Shown: positions 56,410 to 64,000 of the stretch, piece after piece
How the letters are laid out: each line of letters starts with the position of its first letter
Numbering within the stretch: position 1 is the stretch's first letter
Assembly (NCBI GenBank): GCA_902363375.1
Contig: CABIZX010000001.1
Coordinates: forward strand, 930,001 to 994,000
Direction: 5' to 3'
Length of the DNA stretch: 64,000 nt
DNA from: Clostridiaceae bacterium
GTDB taxonomy: Bacteria; Bacillota; Clostridia; Clostridiales; Clostridiaceae
Translations under genes and position numbers: made by a program
Notes under the pieces: model-generated
Databases searched by the model: none
The model's input: only the letters and a program-made list of their open reading frames with translations
What the model was told of the DNA's origin: nothing

Positions 56410-57225
56410 ATGGATATTAAAGTAATTAATGAAAGTGTAGAATTTATAAAATCTAAGTTAAGTTTTGAGCCAGAAATAGGTATTATACTAGGTTCTGGTC
56501 TTGGTGATATGGCTGATAAGGTAGAAGATAGAGTAGTAATAAAATATTCAGATGTACCTAATCTTCCATTGTCTACAGTACATGGTCACGCAGGACAATT
56601 TGTATGTGGTACTTTAGAGGGTAAAAAGGTTATTATGATGCAAGGAAGATTCCACTATTATGAAGGCCATCCTATGAGTGTATTAGCACTTCCAATCCAC
56701 ATTATGAAGTATATAGGTGTTAAATCTTTAATAGTAACTAATGCTTGTGGTGGAGTTAACACTAACTTTGTTCCAGGAGATTTAATGATGATTACAGATC
56801 ACATAAATTTTGCAGGCACAAATCCACTTATAGGTAAAAATGAGGAAGAAATAGGACCAAGATTCCCAGATATGTCTACAGCTTATGATAGAGAGTATTT
56901 AAAATTAGCTAAGGAAGTTGGAGCATCTCTTGATATAGAGCTAAAAGAAGGGGTTTATATGATGTTCACAGGACCAACCTATGAGACACCAGCAGAGGTA
57001 AGAATGGCAAGAATATTAGGTGCTGATGCAGTAGGTATGTCAACTGTTCCAGAGGTTATTGCAGCAAATCACTGTGGACTTAGAATTTTAGGAATTTCAT
57101 GCATAACTAACATGGCGGCTGGAATACTAGATCAACCTTTAAATCATGAAGAAGTAATAGAAACTTCAGCTAAAGTAAAATCAAAGTTTGCTTCTTTAGT
57201 TAGAGGAATAGTTAGAAAACTATAA
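56410..57225 (+). CDS. punA: Purine-nucleoside phosphorylase (trimeric, class I)
   Basis: It splits inosine, guanosine and their deoxy forms with phosphate. The 271-aa protein shows GIILGSGLGD, HGHAGQF, QGRFHYYEGH, TNACGGVN (with the base-binding Asn further on), GPTYETPAE and GMSTVPEVIAANHCG, the class I (PunA/PupG) pattern rather than DeoD. AAAGGAG precedes the ATG. Confidence 0.95.
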   Translation: MDIKVINESVEFIKSKLSFEPEIGIILGSGLGDMADKVEDRVVIKYSDVPNLPLSTVHGHAGQFVCGTLEGKKVIMMQGRFHYYEGHPMSVLALPIHIMKYIGVKSLIVTNACGGVNTNFVPGDLMMITDHINFAGTNPLIGKNEEEIGPRFPDMSTAYDREYLKLAKEVGASLDIELKEGVYMMFTGPTYETPAEVRMARILGADAVGMSTVPEVIAANHCGLRILGISCITNMAAGILDQPLNHEEVIETSAKVKSKFASLVRGIVRKL

Positions 57226-57281
57226 TAGTTGGTCATCTTATAACTTAAATTAAATATAAAGGTATAAAGCGGGGTATTGTT

Positions 57282-58586
57282 ATGAGAATGTATGATTTAA
57301 TTTTAAAAAAAAGAAATGGTGGAGAACTTTCTACAGAAGAAATAAATTATTTTGTAGAGAACTATACAAAGGGCGATATTCCTGATTATCAAGTATCCGC
57401 TCTTTTAATGGCTATATATTTTCAAAAAATGAATAAAAGAGAAACTTCAGACTTAACTATGGCAATGGTACATTCTGGAGATATGCTGGATTTAAGTGAA
57501 ATTGAAGGAATTAAAGTAGATAAGCATAGTACAGGCGGTGTAGGAGATACTACTACTTTAGTACTTACACCTATGGTAGCAGCACTTGGAATACCAGTAG
57601 CTAAAATGTCAGGTAGAGGACTAGGGCATACTGGAGGAACTATAGATAAATTAGAGTCATTTAAAGGGTTCTCTGTAGAAATGCCAACAGAAAAATTTAT
57701 TAATAATGTAAATACTATTAAAATAGCAGTTGGTGGTCAAACTGGAGACCTAGCACCAGCTGATAAAAAGCTATATGCATTAAGAGATGTTACGGCAACC
57801 GTTGATAATGTGTCTTTAATTGCATCTAGCATTATGAGTAAAAAAATAGCTTCAGGAGCAGATGCCATAGTCTTAGATGTTAAAGTTGGAGATGGAGCTT
57901 TCATGAAAAATACAGAGTCTGCCAAAGAATTAGCAACAGAGATGGTTTCTATAGGAAAGCATATAGGACGTAATACTATAGCAGTAATTTCTGATATGGA
58001 CCAACCACTAGGACTTGCCATAGGTAATGCTTTAGAAGTTGAGGAAGCTATAAATACATTAAAAGGTAATGGACCAGAAGACTTATTAAATCTTTCTTTA
58101 GCTTTAGGAAGTCGTATGGTGATGTTAGCAGAAAAGGCAAATTCTGTAGAAGAAGCAGAAGCTATGCTAAAGGAAACCATAACATCAGGTGCAGCTATAG
58201 AAAAGCTTAAGGAATTTGTTAAAGCACAGGGTGGAGATATAGAGTGTATAGATAATACAGATTTATTCCCTAAAGCTAAGTATGTAGTGCCGGTAGTAGC
58301 TGAGAATAGTGGAGTAGTTAAAAAGATTCATGCTGAAAACTTAGGAATAGTTGCTATGGAGCTTGGGGCAGGTAGAGCTACTAAAGAAAGCAAGATAGAT
58401 TTAGCAGTAGGAATAGTTTTAAATAAAAAACGTGGAGATAAAGTAGAAAAAGGTGATACAATAGCTTATATCCATAGTAATGATGAGAACCTTATTGAAA
58501 AAGCTAAAATGGATATACTAAAGAATTATGAGATTCTTGAGGGCTATGAAAATGACATACCATTGATACATGAGATAGTTAGCTAA
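57282..58586 (+). CDS. pdp: Pyrimidine-nucleoside phosphorylase
   Basis: Cleaves uridine, thymidine and deoxyuridine with phosphate. The 434-aa protein begins [17 protein letters not shown], then has the nucleoside-phosphorylase signature with [31 protein letters not shown], and [21 protein letters not shown], and ends in the barrel-sandwich domain. It can use both ribo- and deoxyribo-nucleosides in Firmicutes (Pdp) in contrast to DeoA. Last gene of the nucleoside set, with a strong terminator. Confidence 0.95.
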   Translation: MRMYDLILKKRNGGELSTEEINYFVENYTKGDIPDYQVSALLMAIYFQKMNKRETSDLTMAMVHSGDMLDLSEIEGIKVDKHSTGGVGDTTTLVLTPMVAALGIPVAKMSGRGLGHTGGTIDKLESFKGFSVEMPTEKFINNVNTIKIAVGGQTGDLAPADKKLYALRDVTATVDNVSLIASSIMSKKIASGADAIVLDVKVGDGAFMKNTESAKELATEMVSIGKHIGRNTIAVISDMDQPLGLAIGNALEVEEAINTLKGNGPEDLLNLSLALGSRMVMLAEKANSVEEAEAMLKETITSGAAIEKLKEFVKAQGGDIECIDNTDLFPKAKYVVPVVAENSGVVKKIHAENLGIVAMELGAGRATKESKIDLAVGIVLNKKRGDKVEKGDTIAYIHSNDENLIEKAKMDILKNYEILEGYENDIPLIHEIVS

Positions 58587-58608
58587 TAATAATATATTAT
58601 TAAGTAAT

Positions 58609-58658
58609 AGCTGTATATAAGTAATTTTTGAATTGCTTATATACAGCTTATTTTATTT
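58609..58658 (+). terminator. Intrinsic terminator after pdp
   Basis: Seventeen-bp stem with one T-G pair (58609-58625 with 58632-58648), 6-nt loop, T-rich tail. Confidence 0.88.
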
Positions 58659-58810
58659 GAATAAAGTAATTTCTACAGCTTAAGGATATAGATTCTATTT
58701 TAGGGAACTCTAATTGAGAAGAAATTTAAAAAATAAAATTTTAAATTTCTAGGATAATTTTTTAGATTGAGGTAAAAATAACCTCATAATAATTGTTTTG
58801 GAGGTCGGTT

Positions 58811-60007
58811 ATGAAAAAGAATAAATTTATTTTAACTTTGCTATTATCCGTAATACTTTCATTGCAGGCTATAATACTTCCAACAGCCTTCGCTGATGAT
58901 GAAATAAAAAATGAGCCTGCAAATAATGTAGTGGGATTTGAGCCACAAGCAAAATCAGTAATACTATTGGAACCTAATTCAGGAAAAGTCATTTATGAAA
59001 AGAATGCAGATCAACAATTTGCACCTGCTTCTGTTACTAAAATAATGACCATGTTGCTTGCTATGGAGGCTATAGACGATGGAAGGATAACTCTTCAGGA
59101 CAAAATAGTTTGTAGTGAAAAGGTTAAATCCATGGGCGGAAGTAGTATGATATTAGATACTGGAGAAGTTAGAACAGTAGAAGAAATTTTAAAAGGTATA
59201 GCTATAGCGTCAGGAAATGATGCGGCAGTTGCTATGGCGGAGTTCTTAGAAGGTAGTGAAGAAGCTTTTGCAGTAAAAATGAATGAAAGAGCTAAAGAGC
59301 TTGGTATGACTAATACTCATTTTGAGAATGCTACAGGACTTAGTGCATCTGGACACTTAAGTACAGCTAAGGATATTTCTATAATGTCAAGAGAACTTTT
59401 AAAACATCCAACTATTTTAAACTATTCTTCAATATATATGGAAACTATATCAGAAGGTAGAAAAACACCAATAGAATTGGTTAATCATAATAAGTTAGTA
59501 AGGTTTTATAAAGGTTGTGATGGATTAAAAACAGGATTCACACAAGAAGCTATGTATTGTATATCTGCTACAGCTACTAGAGACAATGTAAGAATGCTTA
59601 CAGTAATAATGGGAGCACCTTCCTATAAACAAAGAAATGCAGATGCAAGTAAGCTTATGGATTTTGGATTCTCTAAATATCAAAGCAAAACTATAGTAGC
59701 TAAAGATGAAGATGTTCAACAAATTCCATTAAATAAGAAAGGTGATTCTTTCTATATAGCCAAGGCAAAGGATGATTTAAAAGTAACTATAGAAAAAGGT
59801 ACTGAAGAAGAATTAACTAAAAAGGTAAGGATTAATTCAGAGCAAAAGAAAATAAATGCTGGTGATATAGTTGGTTACTGTGAGGTTTATAATGGAGATG
59901 AACTATTAGGAAAAGTTGAACTATATAGCGATAGGGAAGTAAAACAATCACAATTCTTTAAGAACGTTAGAGATATATTCTCAAATATTTTTGATCACTC
60001 AATATAG
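58811..60007 (+). CDS. dacF: D-alanyl-D-alanine carboxypeptidase DacF
   Basis: A penicillin-binding, secreted low-molecular-mass PBP (family S11) that trims the terminal D-Ala of stem peptides. The 398-aa precursor has a signal peptide (cleavage near TAFA-DD, residues about 26-29), the SVTK acyl-enzyme serine (about residue 74), SGN (about 134), KTGF (about 237), a PBP5-type C-terminal beta domain, and a C-terminal tail. The frame opens at TTG 58793, but GGAGG is six bases before the ATG at 58811. In Bacillus dacF leads spoIIA; here the spoIIA operon is not next to it. Confidence 0.93.
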   Translation: MKKNKFILTLLLSVILSLQAIILPTAFADDEIKNEPANNVVGFEPQAKSVILLEPNSGKVIYEKNADQQFAPASVTKIMTMLLAMEAIDDGRITLQDKIVCSEKVKSMGGSSMILDTGEVRTVEEILKGIAIASGNDAAVAMAEFLEGSEEAFAVKMNERAKELGMTNTHFENATGLSASGHLSTAKDISIMSRELLKHPTILNYSSIYMETISEGRKTPIELVNHNKLVRFYKGCDGLKTGFTQEAMYCISATATRDNVRMLTVIMGAPSYKQRNADASKLMDFGFSKYQSKTIVAKDEDVQQIPLNKKGDSFYIAKAKDDLKVTIEKGTEEELTKKVRINSEQKKINAGDIVGYCEVYNGDELLGKVELYSDREVKQSQFFKNVRDIFSNIFDHSI

Positions 60008-60130
60008 AGTATGAAGGGAATAAAAATAAAATTATTGTAGAAACTATATAAGAAGGATAAATTAAAATTCAGTTAATTGCTATGGTTATCAGTTATAATA
60101 TACAACCCCAATGTATAAGGCTGATATAAG

Positions 60131-60160
60131 AAATTCCTCTAAATTTTAGAGGAATTTTTT
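60131..60160 (+). terminator. Intrinsic terminator after dacF
   Basis: Twelve-bp stem AAATTCCTCTAA (60131-60142) with TTAGAGGAATTT (60146-60157), 3-nt loop, six T. About 120 nt after the dacF stop. Confidence 0.88.
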
Positions 60161-60405
60161 ATATTGAAAAACATATATAAAATTAATATATTTGTTTAAT
60201 TTCAAGGATATAATACCTATATTTAAAATAAAATTTTGAATAATCTATAATGAGTATATGGCTATGTTAAAGTGATACTATTTTATATAGTTATAAATAT
60301 AAAATTCTAAAATGTTATATATTTAAAATACTGTATATCTACAAAATAAAATAATTTTATATATCAAAATAATAATTGTCATAATTGAAAAATGAATTTA
60401 TCCTA
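60161..60405. other. AT-rich intergenic stretch, nothing recognised
   Basis: Very AT-rich sequence between the dacF terminator and the scpA promoter. I see no frame with a ribosome site and no clear structured RNA. Confidence 0.5.
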
Positions 60406-60435
60406 TTGTAATTCAAACTAAATTTAGAGTATAAT
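60406..60435 (+). promoter_or_regulatory. Sigma-A promoter of scpAB
   Basis: TTGTAA at 60406-60411, 18-nt spacer, perfect TATAAT at 60430-60435. About 70 nt 5' UTR. Confidence 0.65.
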
Positions 60436-60512
60436 TTACAATGAGGATTTTTATGCTAGGATATATTTTTACATTAATATGAAAAAAATTTTGTTGTAAG
60501 GAAGGTGAAATT

Positions 60513-61259
60513 ATGGCATTAACAATTAAAACTTCAAATTTTGAGGGCCCTTTTGACCTTTTATTACACTTAATAAAAAAGAATCAAATGGATATATATA
60601 ATATAAGTATTTTAGATATAACTAATCAATACATAGGATATCTAAATGAAATGAAGGAATTAGATTTAGATATTGCATCAGAGTTTATCGTTATGGCGAC
60701 TACTTTGATTGAATTAAAATCTAAGGTATTGCTTCCTAAAAATAAAGAGCCAGAAGTTGAAGAAGTTGACGATGCTCAAGAACTTATAGATAAATTAGTA
60801 CAATATAAAAAATTTAAAAATGTAGCTGAGTTTTTAGGAAAACGACAAATGAATACAGGAGTTATGTTTACTAAAAGGCCTGAGATTATTGAAGATACCC
60901 GAGAGAAAAAGCAAGATGCTAAAGAACTACTAAAAGATATAACTATGATAGATTTATATAATATGTATATTGAACTTATTGAGATATACAAAAATAAAAT
61001 GAATGAAAGCTTCAACATAGAGGAGCGAGTTCAGGTTGAGGTATTTAAGATAGAAGATAAAATGGATTATTTAAAAGGTTTTTTAGTAGAGAATAGGAAT
61101 ACTACATTTACAAATATAATAAAAGAAAGTAGAAATAAAACAGAAATTATTGTAACATTTTTAGCTTTATTAGAGTTAATAAAGCTAAAAGATGTAAAAG
61201 TAGTTCAACATGGAAACTTTGGTGAAATATATTTAGAAGGGGTGATAAGGAATGAGTAA
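60513..61259 (+). CDS. scpA: Segregation and condensation protein A
   Basis: ScpA is the kleisin of the bacterial SMC condensin; its ends bridge the SMC heads and its middle binds ScpB. The 248-aa protein begins with the kleisin motif FEGPFDLLLHLIKKNQMDIYNI, has ATTLIELKSKVLLP (the SMC neck-binding helix region) and ends with the winged helix (VTFLALLELIKLKDVKVVQ). It overlaps scpB by eight bases. Confidence 0.96.
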   Translation: MALTIKTSNFEGPFDLLLHLIKKNQMDIYNISILDITNQYIGYLNEMKELDLDIASEFIVMATTLIELKSKVLLPKNKEPEVEEVDDAQELIDKLVQYKKFKNVAEFLGKRQMNTGVMFTKRPEIIEDTREKKQDAKELLKDITMIDLYNMYIELIEIYKNKMNESFNIEERVQVEVFKIEDKMDYLKGFLVENRNTTFTNIIKESRNKTEIIVTFLALLELIKLKDVKVVQHGNFGEIYLEGVIRNE

Positions 61260-61962
61260 AAATGATAATTTAGATCATGAACATATCGAAAATAATATTT
61301 TAAATGAAGTAAATAAGAAAGAAATAGAGATAGATATAAATCCTAGAAACAAAATAGAAAATGTACTTCAACAATCTGAGCATCAGTTAAATTATCTTAT
61401 AGATGAATCAAAGTATGAAAGATACTTTTCTATAGTAGAATCCTTATTATATGTAACTGGAGATCCGCTAGAAATTGATACTATAGCTAATATATTAGAA
61501 TGTTCAATAGAGTTTGCTACAGAATTACTAAAGGTACTAGAAAAGATATATGAAAGTGATGAATCTAGAGGTATTAGATTGATATGTATTAATAAAGCTT
61601 ATCAACTTGCTACAAAACCTATAAATAGTGATCATGTTCAAATGCTATTAAAAACAAATGTTAGACAATCCTTATCAAGAGCTGCATTAGAAACTTTATC
61701 TATAATTGCATATAAACAACCAATTACTAGAATAGAAATCGAAGATATAAGAGGAGTTAAGAGTGACAGGGCGATCAGTACATTAGTAGAAAAAGGGCTT
61801 ATAAAAGAGTCCGGAAAGAAAAATGTTATAGGTAGACCTAATCTTTATGCAACCACAGATGAATTCTTAAAACATTTCGATTTCACATCCTTAGGTGAAT
61901 TGCCATCATTAGATGAATTTATAGATGATGATATTCAAGAGAAAGATATTGAGAAAAATTAA
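61252..61962 (+). CDS. scpB: Segregation and condensation protein B (with N-terminal extension)
   Basis: ScpB forms a dimer of winged helices that binds ScpA. The core (about residues 58-225) has IVESLLYVTGDPLE, SRAALETLSIIAYKQPITRIEIE, RGVKSDRAISTL and GRPNLYATTDEFL. The protein is 236 aa, against roughly 190-200 usual, because of an acidic, Asn-rich N-terminal tail of about 55 residues of unknown use. The start overlaps scpA with a GGGGTGATAAGG ribosome site, so the tail is probably real and not a mis-start. Confidence 0.93.
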   Translation: MSKNDNLDHEHIENNILNEVNKKEIEIDINPRNKIENVLQQSEHQLNYLIDESKYERYFSIVESLLYVTGDPLEIDTIANILECSIEFATELLKVLEKIYESDESRGIRLICINKAYQLATKPINSDHVQMLLKTNVRQSLSRAALETLSIIAYKQPITRIEIEDIRGVKSDRAISTLVEKGLIKESGKKNVIGRPNLYATTDEFLKHFDFTSLGELPSLDEFIDDDIQEKDIEKN

Positions 61963-61988
61963 ACTTAAGACTTTATATTACATAAAAT

Positions 61989-62104
61989 AAAGGACTTTGG
62001 CGAAATAAACTAATTTAAATAGCTGTCAAGAAGAGTTATATTATTAGAGTATAACTTAACAGTTTATGTAGAATTAGTGATTTATTTTGCTAAAGTCCTT
62101 TTAA
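61989..62104. terminator. 116-nt long hairpin between convergent scpB and ytfJ
   Basis: The outer arms (61989-62015 and about 62072-62101) are complementary over about 27 positions with two G-T pairs and one 3-nt bulge, starting AAAGGACTTT and ending AAAGTCCTTT. The interior continues pairing (TAAA/TTTA, CTGT/ACAG, TTATA/TATAA), so the whole can fold as one rod. With T-rich flanks on both strands, it can end both convergent transcripts, but it is much longer than normal terminators. Confidence 0.65.
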
Positions 62105-62110
62105 TTATAA

Positions 62111-62554
62111 TTAATCACAAGGATCACATGGATTATATACTTCTGAATAATTAGTTTTATCGTTATCGGTATGAATACTATTATCCTTGTTGAAAATCCC
62201 AGAAATCATATCTATAGCTTGAGGCATTGCATCAATTAATTTATCGTATGGATTGTAGTCAGTTACTGAAAGAAATCTTATAGTATTTTTATGAACTACT
62301 AAAAATCCTACTGGTTTCAAGGAAATTCCAGCGCCAGACCCACCGGCAAAGGGATGTCTATTAGATGAATCTAAATTTGTATCTTTAAACTCACTTCCAC
62401 CAGAAGCAAAACCAAAAGATACCTTAGAAATAGGAATAATTGTTGTACCATCAGGGGCAGTTACAGGATTACCTATAACAGTATCTACGTCAATCATATT
62501 TTTAATATTTTCCATAGTTGATTTCATTAAATTTTCTATTGGATGACTATCCAT
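62111..62554 (-). CDS. ytfJ: YtfJ/GerW-family sporulation protein
   Basis: A 147-aa soluble protein of the YtfJ family, whose Bacillus member is a spore protein needed for SleB-dependent germination. Visible are the N-terminal HPIENLMKSTMENIKNMIDVDTVIGNPV, the PDGTTIIPISKVSFGFASGG stretch and a GGSGAGISLKPVGFLVV core. GGAGG lies upstream on the - strand. The C-terminal tail with two CD pairs (PCDPCD) is a curious ending. It follows DUF2953 by nothing between the two genes. Confidence 0.9.
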   Translation of the reverse strand: MDSHPIENLMKSTMENIKNMIDVDTVIGNPVTAPDGTTIIPISKVSFGFASGGSEFKDTNLDSSNRHPFAGGSGAGISLKPVGFLVVHKNTIRFLSVTDYNPYDKLIDAMPQAIDMISGIFNKDNSIHTDNDKTNYSEVYNPCDPCD

Positions 62555-63136
62555 CTAAAATTCCTCCTTAAAATTAACTTTATGAAAGGAAGAACTTTTT
62601 CTTCCTCTTTTGTAGTGATGAAAAATTGCAACAATCATATATATAATTTTTGCTATATTTATAAAAATTATACTACTTATTTCAAATTTAAAAAAATTTT
62701 CATTATATTTGATATTTATATTAGGAATAAAGTTTTTTACTTTAAAAAATAGATTTAATATTGTTGCGATAAATGCTGTGATTTGATGTAAAAGTCCATA
62801 GGCTATAGCATTTATAGCTGCATCATCTATAGCATAATCTATATTTATCTTAGTACGCATACTAAACTTTAATTTGGTATTAATAAAAAAATTTATTATT
62901 TCTCTTATATCCTTAAGTTTAAGTTTTGAAATTTCTTCACCACTAGGAGTTTCTATATAATCTCTTGGCTTGTTTTTTTTCTTATCATTAGATTTTTTAT
63001 TTTTTGATGGAATTATTACTTTGTTATATATCTTTAAGGTAAAAATTTCATCATCATATATAAGTGTTATTTTTATTGGAATAGGAAATAATAAGACCAG
63101 TATAATTATGGCTGAAATCCATAAAAGATATTTCAT
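62555..63136 (-). CDS. DUF2953 family membrane-anchored protein
   Basis: A 193-aa protein of unknown function: N-terminal TM helix (about residues 2-20), a lysine-rich stretch (KKSNDKKKNK), then a domain with DAAINAIAYGLLH, the typical DUF2953 motif, and a hydrophobic C-terminal part. The frame extends to a TTG at 63181 (15 residues more), but the GGAGG within that extension points to the ATG at 63136, although the spacing (12 nt) is long. Paired with ytfJ, as in many clostridia, suggesting a spore role by association only. Confidence 0.75.
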   Translation of the reverse strand: MKYLLWISAIIILVLLFPIPIKITLIYDDEIFTLKIYNKVIIPSKNKKSNDKKKNKPRDYIETPSGEEISKLKLKDIREIINFFINTKLKFSMRTKINIDYAIDDAAINAIAYGLLHQITAFIATILNLFFKVKNFIPNINIKYNENFFKFEISSIIFINIAKIIYMIVAIFHHYKRGRKSSSFHKVNFKEEF

Positions 63137-63263
63137 TAGTGTACTAAACCTCCATAGTTTTATATCTGCAATTTTATCCAACTATGATTTATATATTCAT
63201 AGTTTATGAAATTCTAAAGATTATTTAAGGATAAGTGAGAAATTTAAGTTGGGAGTGTGAAAA

Positions 63264-64000
63264 ATGAAAAAAAGGTTATGGTGTTTTTTGTTAATTTTCT
63301 TATTTGTTATAACTAATATGCCTGTAGAATATGTAGATGCTGCACCAATTAGAGTAGATGCAGTTTCTGCCATAGCTATAGATTCAGCTACAGGAACTAT
63401 TTTATTTGATCAAAATGCTCATAAAGTTATACCTATGGCAAGTACTACGAAGATTATAACATCACTAGTAGCTTTAGAGTACGGAGATATAGATAGAGTA
63501 GTAGAGATATCTAAAAATGCGGCTGCAATAAGAGGATCTAAAGTTGGGTATAAGGCTGGAGACAAAGTAACTATAAGAGAACTTCTATATGGTCTTATGC
63601 TTAAGTCTGGTAATGACTGTGCCATAGCTATTGCAGAAGCAACTAGTGGATCTGTAGAAAAGTTTTGTCAAGTTATGAATGAATTTGCAGTATCTATAGG
63701 ATTAGTAGATAGTCATTTCGAATCTCCACATGGGCTAGATAGTAGTTCTCATTATTCTTCAGCTTATGATTTAGCAATTGCAACTAAAAAGGCTAAAGAA
63801 ATTGATGAATTCAATAAAATTGTATCTACTAAATTAATATCAGGAGAAGATGGTATAGAATTTACAAGAGAATTTAATAACATAAATAAACTTCTATATC
63901 AAGAGCCAAATTGTACTGGGGTTAAGACAGGATATACAGGTCAAGCAGGAAAATGTCTTGTTAGTTCTTTTAAGCTAGATAAAAATGAAATAATTGTTGT
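63264..64000 (+). CDS. D-alanyl-D-alanine carboxypeptidase, DacB-like (3' end outside window)
   Basis: The open frame runs from an ATG at 63264 (GGGAG upstream) to the last base with no stop: 245 codons seen of an expected 370-400. It has a signal peptide (about residues 1-27, ending VDA-A), the acyl-enzyme motif STTK in PMASTTKIITS (about residue 60), SGN in LMLKSGNDCA, and KTGY in GVKTGYTGQ. This is an S11 low-molecular-mass PBP. Position next to scpAB corresponds to dacB of Bacillus (spore PBP5*), which is followed by spmA-spmB, so it is probably the spore enzyme. Confidence 0.9.
   Translation, partial: MKKRLWCFLLIFLFVITNMPVEYVDAAPIRVDAVSAIAIDSATGTILFDQNAHKVIPMASTTKIITSLVALEYGDIDRVVEISKNAAAIRGSKVGYKAGDKVTIRELLYGLMLKSGNDCAIAIAEATSGSVEKFCQVMNEFAVSIGLVDSHFESPHGLDSSSHYSSAYDLAIATKKAKEIDEFNKIVSTKLISGEDGIEFTREFNNINKLLYQEPNCTGVKTGYTGQAGKCLVSSFKLDKNEIIV

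Noticed and set aside
62543..62752. Small + strand frames (62543-62752, 62970-63209) opposite DUF2953
   Set aside because: Antisense to a supported - strand gene; very rich in F/Y/K as expected from AT-rich complement, and lacking ribosome sites.

Overview
The window is a chromosomal segment of an anaerobic, endospore-forming, low-GC Firmicute, most likely Clostridium sensu stricto. The evidence is a strongly AT-rich base composition, AGGAGG-type ribosome sites, a complete spoIIIA operon, spo0A, spoIVB, spoIIM, dacF and spoVE/spoVD-type genes, and a clostridial gene order. Almost everything lies on the + strand; the exceptions are an rqcH homologue (16.8-18.6 kb) and a ytfJ/DUF2953 pair (62.1-63.1 kb). 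I see no rRNA, tRNA, CRISPR array, prophage or insertion sequence.

Layout. 1-6.0 kb: peptidoglycan/division cluster (PASTA penicillin-binding protein, murE, murF, mraY, spoVE/ftsW) ending at a 20-bp terminator. 6.3-11.8 kb: ftsQ, DUF881-sbp-DUF881, ylmE, sepF, ylmH, divIVA. 12-16.7 kb: mtnN, DAHP synthase, lspA, an rluD-type gene, pyrR and an rRNA methyltransferase. 16.8-23.4 kb: rqcH (-), M20 amidohydrolase, recQ, dapF. 23.6-29.6 kb: a compact type IV pilus / ComG-like assembly cluster (ATPase, platform protein, three class III prepilins, a GspK/PilX-like protein, and PilM/N/O-like proteins). 29.8-32.6 kb: SAM-I riboswitch with a readable terminator/antiterminator switch controlling metNIQ. 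33-38.9 kb: efp and spoIIIAA-AH. 39-51.7 kb: asp23/yqhY, nusB, folD, xseA, xseB, ispA, an OLE RNA with its protein partner OapA, dxs, tlyA, nadK, argR, recN, spoIVB. 51.8-60 kb: spo0A behind a sigma-H-like promoter that overlaps a 0A box, a signal-peptidase relic, nudF, spoIIM, a small membrane protein, and the nucleoside catabolic genes deoB-punA-pdp, then dacF. 60.5-64 kb: scpA-scpB, convergent ytfJ and DUF2953, and the start of a dacB-type carboxypeptidase cut by the window end.

Most striking item: between ispA and dxs lies about 590 nt of highly structured, comparatively GC-rich noncoding DNA. It has its own promoter and a closing helix that joins its two ends, and it is followed at once by a small multi-TM protein gene. 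By position, size and partner this is an OLE (ornate, large, extremophilic) RNA with OapA, a large bacterial ribonucleoprotein whose biochemical function is still unclear. Other items worth a second look are a degraded lepB fragment behind spo0A, a 116-nt near-perfect hairpin between scpB and ytfJ, an 18-bp tandem repeat after divIVA, a second strong terminator in front of spoIIIAA, and a three-hairpin leader before nusB.

How the genes work together: the window combines envelope growth and division, spore engulfment and channel assembly (spoIIM, spoIIIA, spoIVB, Spo0A), isoprenoid precursor supply (dxs, ispA), methionine uptake, and nucleoside salvage. All functional statements are from reading the sequence and motifs; no database search was run.
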